Of a stretch of DNA of 64,000 nucleotides, positions 57,354 to 64,000 are shown in pieces; the stretch's first letter is position 1, and every line of letters starts with the position of its first letter. The notes beneath the pieces are model-generated. The model made no database searches and was not told where the DNA came from. It saw only the letters and a program-made list of their open reading frames with translations. This stretch comes from Desulfosporosinus sp. FKB. Lineage in GTDB: Bacteria > Bacillota > Desulfitobacteriia > Desulfitobacteriales > Desulfitobacteriaceae. Made by a program: the position numbers and the translations under genes. The stretch covers positions 310,001 to 374,000 of the forward strand of contig NZ_NADJ01000040.1 in assembly GCF_002196705.1 (NCBI RefSeq). Direction: 5' to 3'.

Positions 57354-57956
57354 CTAATTCGAAACTTTAACCATCGAGGGACGCAGTACTTTTTCTTTCA
57401 GAAAATAACCCTTTTGCAATTCTTCTACCACGGTATTTTCCGGATGATCTTCAGATTCAACTCTCATAACAGCCTCATGAAGATTAGGATCAAAAGGTTG
57501 GCCAACAGCTTCCATCGGTTTCAAACCAACTTTACTCAAAGCCGTCTGCAACTGGCGGAGAATCATATCGACACCCTGTGAAAAGACCGTTATATCAGGA
57601 TTACTTTGGGCAGAACTCGTCGCCCGTTCAAAATTGTCTAGAACCGGCAGCAACTCGCTCACAAGTTGTTCAGAGGCATATTTAACAATTTCAGTCTTTT
57701 CTTTTTGAGTCCGTCTCCTATAGTTATCAAACTCCGCCTGCAAACGCAAGAATCGATCATAGTTTTCATCTGCCTTAGCTTTGGCCTGAGTAAGCTCAGC
57801 TTCCAGGGCCAAAATTTTCTCGGCAGGAGTCATTTCTTTGCTATTTGAATTATCGTTTTGAGTATCAGATTCCTTAGAACCATCTGATTCGCTGGTTGTA
57901 TATTCCTCGTTCACATCGGACGTTTGATCCTTAAAAGTCTCTTCCTTCTTTTCCAC
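57354..57956 (-). CDS. grpE: Nucleotide exchange factor GrpE
   Basis: 200 residues. A polar N-terminus is followed by a coiled coil (LEAELTQAKAKADENYDRFL), RLQAEFDNYRRRTQKEK and the C-terminal beta domain with FDPNLHEAVMRVESEDHPEN. It releases ADP from DnaK. Start is GTG at 57956 with GAGGTGA upstream. Confidence 0.96.
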   Translation of the reverse strand: MEKKEETFKDQTSDVNEEYTTSESDGSKESDTQNDNSNSKEMTPAEKILALEAELTQAKAKADENYDRFLRLQAEFDNYRRRTQKEKTEIVKYASEQLVSELLPVLDNFERATSSAQSNPDITVFSQGVDMILRQLQTALSKVGLKPMEAVGQPFDPNLHEAVMRVESEDHPENTVVEELQKGYFLKEKVLRPSMVKVSN

Positions 57957-58016
57957 TATTCACAATCACCTCACGTACTCTAAATTTTATATGGAATGAA
58001 CCAAAAGGTTCAAACA

Positions 58017-59060
58017 TCACTTATATCCGCGCGGCTTACCCCGCGCCAGCACCTCAGTCAAACTTTTCGTCATAAAATCGACAATGGCAATCACCTTACC
58101 ATAATCCATTCTCGTCGGTCCCAAGACTCCCACAGCACCAATAGTCTTCCCATTCACCTTGTAAGTTGCCGAAATCACACTGCAATCCCGGAATTCCTTC
58201 AAAGTATTCTCCCCACCGATAGTAACATTTAGTCCTTCCTGACGCGGCAGCAGAAGTTTCTTCAGAGGCTCATTTTCCTCAAACACCTTGAACAAGCTTT
58301 TAACCTTATCTAAATCCCGAAATTCGGGCTGATTTAACATATTAAGAGTTCCGCCCAAATAAATAGGCTCATCTTCTTCACTGCCATCCAAGATAGCATC
58401 AAGCATTTCCAAAGCATTATCAATCAAATGCCTTTGCCGGGACAATTCACTATAGATCTCATGCAGAATACTTCGCTTAACTTGGTTTAACGAATACCCC
58501 TTCATTTTTTGATTAAAAACATCAGCAACCTTTTGCAGATCTTCCGCCGTTATAGTCTCGCCCACATCAACGATATGATTTTCAACAACACCATTTTCCT
58601 TTACAATCACCATAATAACCTGACCCGGCCGATAAGGCAGAAAATGCATCTTGCCAAAAGCACTCTTTCCCTTTTGCGGACCAAGAACTAAACTAGTCAA
58701 GCTCGTTAACTCCGAAAGTAACCTGCTGGTATGGGAAACAACCTCTTGAATCTCACAAATCTTCTTTGTACTTTCCCGTTCAATAATTTCCTTATCCTCA
58801 TCACTTAGAGTTTGGGCATCCATCAAACAATCAACAAAATATCGATAACCAGCATCCGAAGGAATTCGTCCCGCCGACGTATAGGGCTGTTCAATAAAGC
58901 CCAACTCCTCCAAATCCGCCATCTCGTTGCGAATTGTAGCCGGAGAAACTCCCAAATCAAACTTTCGAGCAATAGTTCGCGAACCAACCGGTTCAGCGGT
59001 AGCAATATAATCCTGAACAATCGCTCGAAGTATTTTTCGTTTACGCTCATCCATTTGCAT
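58017..59060 (-). CDS. hrcA: Heat-inducible transcription repressor HrcA
   Basis: 347 residues. N-terminal winged helix: ERKRKILRAIVQDYIATAEP, GSRTIARKFDLGVSPATIRN then EMADLEELGFIEQPYTSAGR. The C-terminal part includes the GAF-like domain (MVIVKENGVVENHIVDVG). HrcA binds CIRCE and needs GroEL for activity. It is the first gene of its own repressed operon. Confidence 0.97.
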   Translation of the reverse strand: MQMDERKRKILRAIVQDYIATAEPVGSRTIARKFDLGVSPATIRNEMADLEELGFIEQPYTSAGRIPSDAGYRYFVDCLMDAQTLSDEDKEIIERESTKKICEIQEVVSHTSRLLSELTSLTSLVLGPQKGKSAFGKMHFLPYRPGQVIMVIVKENGVVENHIVDVGETITAEDLQKVADVFNQKMKGYSLNQVKRSILHEIYSELSRQRHLIDNALEMLDAILDGSEEDEPIYLGGTLNMLNQPEFRDLDKVKSLFKVFEENEPLKKLLLPRQEGLNVTIGGENTLKEFRDCSVISATYKVNGKTIGAVGVLGPTRMDYGKVIAIVDFMTKSLTEVLARGKPRGYK

Positions 59061-59095
59061 TCATGCTCCCCGCCTTTCACTGTTACCTCAAGTTG

Positions 59096-59122
59096 TTAGC
59101 ACTCTCCTCTGATGAGTGCTAA
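59096..59122. promoter_or_regulatory. CIRCE operator
   Basis: Perfect consensus: TTAGCACTC (59096-59104), nine-base spacer, GAGTGCTAA (59114-59122). It is about 36 bases upstream of the hrcA start and overlaps the expected transcription start, so HrcA can block the operon. Confidence 0.97.
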
Positions 59123-59136
59123 CATTTTATGTCTTC

Positions 59137-59165
59137 ACATTACCACGCTCTAATATCTTTGTCAA
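59137..59165 (-). promoter_or_regulatory. Sigma-A promoter of the hrcA operon
   Basis: On the minus strand TTGACA (59160-59165) and TAATGT (59137-59142) are spaced by 17 bases, close to consensus. The CIRCE operator begins 14 bases downstream of the -10 box. Confidence 0.85.
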
Positions 59166-59269
59166 GAATCATTTTCTCATATAATATGCCCAATTTTGAG
59201 AAACATTTTAAGCAATTCACAGTCAAAAATCAGACATCAACAAGCCTTACCCACTAAGCAAACACATAT

Positions 59270-59945
59270 CCTCCCAAGCCCCCAAAGCCCAGGGCGCAGC
59301 GTAACACAAGCACGCAGTCTTTACGGAAGCAGCCCAGCAAACTCCCGTTCTTGCGGCATCCCCCCAGATAAAGCGTGTCAAAAGAACCGTCCCCCCAACA
59401 CACCCGTCCACGGCTCATACCCAAGCCGGACGGCGCACATGAAATGTGCCGTCTCCCAAACTCTCAAGATCAAACCCAAACATCCCTCAAAGAATTACTC
59501 TCACACCCCCCAAAGCCAGGGCGCAGCCTGATACAAGCACGAGGTCTTAGTGTCAAAGAGTGTCAAAGGAGTGTCAAAGGGACGGTCCCGCTGACACGCC
59601 TTGAATCCGCTTGCGCCCGTCTCACACCCAAGCCTGACGGCGCACATGAAATGTGCCGTCTCCCAAACTCTTAAGACAAAACCCGCACATCCCTCAAAAA
59701 ATTATTCTCACACCCCCAAAGCCCAGGGCGCAGTGTGACACGAGCACGAGGTCTTTACGGGAGCAGCCCAGTAAACTTCCGTTCCTGCGGCCGACCCCCA
59801 GATAAATCGTGTCAAAAGGACCGTCCCCCCGACACACCCCAGCAAGCCCAAGACAGACGGCGCACATGAAATGTGCCGTCTCCCAACCTCTCAAGATCCA
59901 AACCACACATCCCTCAAAGAATTACTCTCACACCTCCAAAGCCCA
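59270..59945 (+). repeat. Tandem array of about 210-220-bp units before element D
   Basis: The hairpin GACGGCGCACATGAA/ATGTGCCGTC starts at 59429, 59636 and 59856. Between hairpins are left-half copies of the structured element (CCCAGGGCGCAG, CACGAGGTCTTTACGG, AGCAAACT) and GTGTCAAAAGGACCGTCCCC motifs. One unit has GTGTCAAAG repeated three times (59550-59580). No gene is present. Confidence 0.88.
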
Positions 59946-60165
59946 GGGCGCAGTGTGACACGAGCACGAGGTCTTTACGGAAGCAGCCCAGCAAACTTCC
60001 GTTCCAGCGACCGACCCCAGATACGGGGCGGCGCACAGGACGTGCGCCGCAGCCATAGCGCCACGGAGGGCGCTTATGGCTGGAACCCCGCTCCCCAAAC
60101 CAGTCGCTGGAACGGTTAGTTTGCTCTGCGAGCGTACGACCCGAGGGCTGGGTCACCCTGCGCCC
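59946..60165 (+). repeat. Structured element, full copy D (3' of hemW)
   Basis: 220 bases. Outer arms GGGCGCAG (59946-59953) with CTGCGCCC (60158-60165) and GTGAC with GTCAC; AGCAAACT/AGTTTGCT; CCGTTCCAGCGAC/GTCGCTGGAACGG; hairpins GCGGCGCAC/GTGCGCCGC and AGCCATA-GCGCC/GGCGC-T-TATGGCT. The hemW stop codon lies in the right arm. Confidence 0.88.
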
Positions 60166-61382
60166 CCTACGAACTCCCGCAATATCCCATTCGCCACAAA
60201 CGCATACTTCTCATTCAAACACAAACGATCACCCTGAATCACAAAGCAATCCCTATACCGATAGCGTTCCAAGACATCCCCATAAATATCCCTAAGATCG
60301 ACGCCAAAATCCTCGCGAAACTTCGTAAAGCTAACACCCTCACGCAGCCGCAGTCCCAAAATCATCCGTTCAGCCATACATTCCTCGAGAGACAATATCT
60401 CTTTCCCTTCTTCATCAAGAGGTTCCTTCTCCTCATGAAGACTTGCCCAATAAGCCCGCACATCTTCCACATTCTTTTGCCGAACACGTTTAAGACAAGA
60501 TACTCCGCCAGGGCCTAAGCCCAAATACTCCTCTCCGCGCCAATAACCCAAATTATGCTGACACTCAAAGCCGGGAAGAGCAAAATTAGACGTCTCATAA
60601 TGAATGTAACCGGCCTTCTCCAAACGTTCCACAGCCCACTCCTGCATATCCGCTTGAAGGTCATCGTCAGGCAAACCTTGATCCCTATCGCCATCGCAAT
60701 AAGATTCACCCGCTTCTTCTCTTCTTACTTCCTCTGCGCCGGTTGATTCCGCCCTGTCTAAGCCTTCTCCAATGCGGTCATACAATGGAGTCCCTTCCTC
60801 CAGCATTAACCCATAGAGAGAAAGATGTTCCGGCCTGTACGACAAGGCTTCTTCAACAGACGTCTTCCATAAACTCATAGTTTGACCGGGAAGTCCAAAC
60901 ATCAAGTCCAAATTTATGTTCGTGAATCCCAGGGTTCTTAAAAGCAGAACACCATCACGTGCCTGCTGAGCGCTGTGTATCCGTCCGACATTGCTCAAAA
61001 GCTTATCGTCAAAGGCTTGGACCCCCAGAGAAAAGCGATTGATTCCGTATTCCCGCAGCAAAATCAGCTTCTCTCGCGTAAGAGTCCCCGGATTCCCTTC
61101 TGTCGTCTTCTCCGCCCGCTCAGCAAAAGAGAAATTACGGGTAATAAGCTTCAGAAGATGTTCCAAATTATCAAGGGGCAGCGCTGTCGGAGTGCCTCCT
61201 CCGATAAAAAGAGAAGACACTCCTTGCGGAGCATCTTTTTGACGATTGGCCAGTTCAATTTCAAGGCCCTCTAAATATAAGGGGATAAGTTCCTTAGAGT
61301 AATTTGTCAGTCCATGAGAATAGAAAGCGCAATAATCACACTTCTGAATACAAAAAGGAACATGAACATATAGAGAAGGCAT
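60153..61382 (-). CDS. hemW: HemW-like radical SAM heme chaperone
   Basis: About 409 residues from ATG at 61382, which has AGGAGAGAGG upstream; an ATG at 61415 directly after lepA lacks a site. Motifs: YVHVPFCIQKCDYCAFYSHG (radical SAM cluster CxxxCxxC, as in HemW), LFIGGGTPTALP, INRFSLGVQAFDDKLL. HemW binds heme and is not a coproporphyrinogen oxidase. An acidic insertion (GAEEVRREEAGESYCDGDRD) near residue 215 is unusual. The last codons come from structured element D. Confidence 0.93.
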   Translation of the reverse strand: MPSLYVHVPFCIQKCDYCAFYSHGLTNYSKELIPLYLEGLEIELANRQKDAPQGVSSLFIGGGTPTALPLDNLEHLLKLITRNFSFAERAEKTTEGNPGTLTREKLILLREYGINRFSLGVQAFDDKLLSNVGRIHSAQQARDGVLLLRTLGFTNINLDLMFGLPGQTMSLWKTSVEEALSYRPEHLSLYGLMLEEGTPLYDRIGEGLDRAESTGAEEVRREEAGESYCDGDRDQGLPDDDLQADMQEWAVERLEKAGYIHYETSNFALPGFECQHNLGYWRGEEYLGLGPGGVSCLKRVRQKNVEDVRAYWASLHEEKEPLDEEGKEILSLEECMAERMILGLRLREGVSFTKFREDFGVDLRDIYGDVLERYRYRDCFVIQGDRLCLNEKYAFVANGILREFVGGAG

Positions 61383-61415
61383 AACTGGTACCTCTCTCCT
61401 TATAAATTTAGCCAT

Positions 61416-63236
61416 TTAATCTTCAATCTTTAACACGGCCATAAAGGCATCTTGGGGAATTTCAACATTTCCAACCTGTTTCATGCGCTTTTTCCCCGCT
61501 TTTTGCTTCTCGAGGAGTTTTCGTTTACGGGAAATATCTCCTCCGTAACATTTCGCCAGGACATCTTTGCGCATAGCCCGGACCGTTTCGCGGGCAATAA
61601 CCCGATTTCCGATGACGGACTGGATGGGAATTTCAAACATTTGTCTCGGAATGATCCCTTGCAGCTTTTCCACCAGTTTTCTGCCCCGGTTATAGGATTT
61701 CGACCGGTGAACAATAAAGGAAAGGGCATCCACCAACTCGCCATTTAAAAGAACATCGATTTTAACTAAATCCGACTCCTTATAGCCTGCTAACTCATAA
61801 TCAAGAGAAGCATACCCTTTGGTCCGGGATTTTAATTCATCAAAATAATCGAAGACGATTTCACTGAGGGGAAGTTCATAGACCAGTCTCACCCGGCTCT
61901 TGGACACATAATCCATAGCCAAATAAGTCCCGCGTTTTTCCTGGTTAAGTTCCATGATCGGCCCGACAAAATCAGCGGGAACCAGAATCGTCGCTTTAAC
62001 TACCGGTTCCGCAATCGTCTCAATCTGATCGACAACCGGCAGATTGGAAGGATTGTCAATATCCAGGACTTCTCCAAGGATATTCTTCACTTTATAGATA
62101 ACACTTGGCGCCGTAGTTATGAGATTCAAATCATATTCTCTCTCTAAACGTTCCTGGATAATCTCCATGTGGAGCAGACCTAAAAATCCGCAGCGAAAAC
62201 CAAAACCCAGGGCAGCCGAAGTCTCCGGTTCAAACACTAAGCTGGCGTCATTTAGATGAAGCTTCTCCAAAGAATCCCGCAAGCGGTTATAATCATTGGT
62301 TTCAACAGGGTAAAGCCCGCAAAAGACCATCGGGGTGGATTTCCGATATCCCGGCAGTGGTTCGGCAGCAGGACGTTCAGCATCGGTAATTGTATCCCCA
62401 ACTTGAGTGTCCTTTACATTCTTAATGCTGGCCGCGATAAAACCAACTTGCCCGGCTTTCAGTTCTTCGACGATTTTCATAGCAGGCGTGAATACACCCA
62501 CTTCCGTCACTTCAAATTCCTTTCCCGTGGACATCATCTTCATGGTAGTACCTTTGGCTACCCGTCCTTCAACCACCCTTACATAGGAGATTGCTCCTTT
62601 ATAAGCATCGAACTTCGAGTCAAAAATCAAGGCTTGCAAAGGAGCCTCATCGTCTCCTTGAGGAGGTGGAACCATGGTCACGATTCTTTCTAAGATTTCT
62701 TCAACACCGGTTCCCACTTTAGCCGAAGCAAGAATAGCATCACTGGCATCCAGCCCAATGACATCTTCGATTTCTTGCTGCACCCGCTCAGGTTCAGCAC
62801 TGGGAAGATCAATTTTATTAATTACCGGAATAATCTCCAGATTGTTCTCCAACGCTAAATAAACATTAGCCAGGGTTTGGGCTTCAATTCCCTGAACAGC
62901 ATCAACCACCAGCAAGGCTCCTTCACAAGCTGCCAAGCTCCTGGACACCTCATAAGTAAAATCGACATGCCCAGGTGTATCAATAAGGTTCAACTCGTAA
63001 ACCTCACCATCATTAGCCTGATAACTGAGGCGTACCGCCTGAAGCTTAATCGTTATCCCCCGCTCACGCTCCAAGTCCATGGAATCAAGGACCTGTTCCT
63101 CCATTTCACGCTTGCTGAGGGCTCCCGTATATTCAATTAAGCGATCCGCCAGCGTGGATTTACCGTGATCAATATGCGCAATAATAGAAAAGTTACGAAT
63201 ACGTTGCGAAGCCTGTGCCAAGGTCTTCCCCCTCAT
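61416..63236 (-). CDS. lepA: Elongation factor 4 (LepA)
   Basis: 606 residues. G-domain motifs [22 protein letters not shown] and [13 protein letters not shown]; the LepA-specific C-terminus with [22 protein letters not shown]4 back-translocates or remodels stalled ribosomes. It is followed directly by hemW, the normal Firmicutes order. Confidence 0.98.
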   Translation of the reverse strand: MRGKTLAQASQRIRNFSIIAHIDHGKSTLADRLIEYTGALSKREMEEQVLDSMDLERERGITIKLQAVRLSYQANDGEVYELNLIDTPGHVDFTYEVSRSLAACEGALLVVDAVQGIEAQTLANVYLALENNLEIIPVINKIDLPSAEPERVQQEIEDVIGLDASDAILASAKVGTGVEEILERIVTMVPPPQGDDEAPLQALIFDSKFDAYKGAISYVRVVEGRVAKGTTMKMMSTGKEFEVTEVGVFTPAMKIVEELKAGQVGFIAASIKNVKDTQVGDTITDAERPAAEPLPGYRKSTPMVFCGLYPVETNDYNRLRDSLEKLHLNDASLVFEPETSAALGFGFRCGFLGLLHMEIIQERLEREYDLNLITTAPSVIYKVKNILGEVLDIDNPSNLPVVDQIETIAEPVVKATILVPADFVGPIMELNQEKRGTYLAMDYVSKSRVRLVYELPLSEIVFDYFDELKSRTKGYASLDYELAGYKESDLVKIDVLLNGELVDALSFIVHRSKSYNRGRKLVEKLQGIIPRQMFEIPIQSVIGNRVIARETVRAMRKDVLAKCYGGDISRKRKLLEKQKAGKKRMKQVGNVEIPQDAFMAVLKIED

Positions 63237-63416
63237 TTCTATATCCAGAAATAATAGTTCAAAATTTCAGCTGATCCATCCTAAACATAAAGTATATCAG
63301 ATAGTGAGGGGACTCCGCAAGAATCGTGTAAGACATCAGTAAAACATCGCTGCAAGGAGAATAAATTTGTCCATCTATTGCCAAATTAACACTAAACTTA
63401 CGAGGGGGAAAATAGT

Positions 63417-63767
63417 TTGGACGATTACTTTGACAATCTGGACGCCATTGAGAAAAATTTAAAGTATTTTACAGCCAACCACGAGCAAATCTATCAGGCT
63501 TACGAAACCTATGGTAAATTAGTTCATGAAACAGGTCCTCTTGATCAAAAAACATGTTGGTTAATTAAAGTCGCTTTGTCTACTGAATGCCAATACCCCT
63601 ACGCTTTACGAACGCATATCCTCAAGGCGTTAACGGGCGGATGTACGAAAGAGGAAATTGAGCATGCCATGATGTTGGTAGCTCCCACAGCTGGGTTTCC
63701 TAAAACAATGTTTGGCATATTAACCTTGCGAGAAGTCGTCGACGAGCTTAACAGAAACATACAATAA
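63417..63767 (+). CDS. Carboxymuconolactone decarboxylase/AhpD-like protein
   Basis: 116 residues from TTG at 63417, preceded by GAGGGGG at good spacing. Core: GPLDQKTCWLIKVALSTECQ, RTHILKALTGGCTKEEIEHA and MLVAPTAGFPKTMFGILTLR, the AhpD/CMD fold. The CxxC redox pair of AhpD is not present (ECQYPYALRTH has a single Cys), so peroxidase activity is doubtful. It stands alone on the plus strand, divergent from lepA. Confidence 0.82.
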   Translation: MDDYFDNLDAIEKNLKYFTANHEQIYQAYETYGKLVHETGPLDQKTCWLIKVALSTECQYPYALRTHILKALTGGCTKEEIEHAMMLVAPTAGFPKTMFGILTLREVVDELNRNIQ

Positions 63768-63834
63768 TCATTAATCAGTAATCATCGCCCCAGCAACATT
63801 TCAATAGCCAGAAGAGCCAGATTCACGGCTTTTT

Positions 63835-64000
63835 ATACGGCAATTGCATATAGTTGCCGGCCTTACCAAGATGATGTAACCCCTATCCTACTGTGAAAAC
63901 AGTGTTTTCGTTCTTAACGAAGTACAAATAGGGGCGGTTCACTGAATATCCGCAGTAGGTGTTCAATTAATCAGTCACAAGGGTGGTAACTCGAGTTCAT
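63835..64000 (+). ncRNA. Structured leader, possible T-box, cut by window end
   Basis: CGGCAA/TTGCCG forms a hairpin near 63840; CCCCTAT (63880) pairs with ATAGGGG (63928) and CCTACTG (63887) with CAGTAGG (63953), an interleaved order that would make a pseudoknot; ACTGT/ACAGT and TTCGTT/AACGAA are further hairpins. AAGGGTGGTAACTCGAG near 63980 resembles the T-box core (AAGGGTGGTACCGCG). The Stem I hallmarks of a T-box are not convincing, and the downstream gene is outside the window. Confidence 0.35.

Overview
The window looks like chromosome from a spore-forming Gram-positive Clostridia-type bacterium, most like the Desulfitobacterium/Desulfosporosinus branch of the Peptococcales. This rests on gene content and order: yqfC-yqfD-pgpH-ybeY-dgkA-cdd-era-deoC-recO-glyQ-glyS-ccpN-ppsR-ppdK, lepA-hemW-hrcA-grpE-dnaK-dnaJ-prmA-rsmE-mtaB, strong AGGAGG ribosome binding sites, a T-box leader and a CIRCE operator. 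The genus is inference. Nearly all genes lie on the minus strand.

Region 1 (1-11.3 kb) is a polyamine catabolism cluster. It holds a class III aminotransferase cut by the window edge, an iron-type alcohol dehydrogenase, a putrescine-type aminotransferase, an aldehyde dehydrogenase and a PotD/A/B/C-type ABC importer with a PII signalling protein between potA and potD. Together they would take putrescine to GABA, succinate semialdehyde and 4-hydroxybutyrate. A cytidylate-kinase-like gene and a plus-strand PucR-type regulator flank it.

Region 2 (11.3-30.5 kb) is an accessory stretch. It has a RelB/RelE-type toxin-antitoxin pair, MFS exporter plus MarR, an MpsC-like (DUF2294) protein, and a second polyamine-type ABC importer in one operon with adenine deaminase and an MTA/SAH deaminase-type amidohydrolase. 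Further on are a fused pair of broken genes (double-domain periplasmic binding protein and WYL regulator), an ECF sigma factor with an anti-sigma-like partner, DUF4160/DUF2442 genes with one DUF4160 pseudogene, and a PadR-controlled FtsW/RodA-like protein. Dispersed repeats here carry a copy of the 3' end of ppdK.

Region 3 (30.5-64 kb) is housekeeping: pyruvate phosphate dikinase and its regulators, glycyl-tRNA synthetase, RecO, Era, cytidine deaminase, PgpH, sporulation proteins YqfC/YqfD, ribosomal protein S21, tRNA and rRNA modification enzymes, the DnaK chaperone operon, HemW and LepA. A final plus-strand gene and a structured leader close the window.

The most unusual signal is a family of about 216-220 bp, GC-rich, highly structured elements. 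Four full copies lie directly after deoC, cdd, rsmE and hemW, in the same orientation. Their paired arms differ between copies by compensatory changes, and in three cases the element's end supplies the gene's UGA stop codon. Each copy is preceded, on the plus strand, by one to five copies of a small imperfect hairpin (GACGG-CACAT...ATGTG-CCGTC), often in tandem arrays carrying a truncated left half of the element. I do not recognise this family as a named element.
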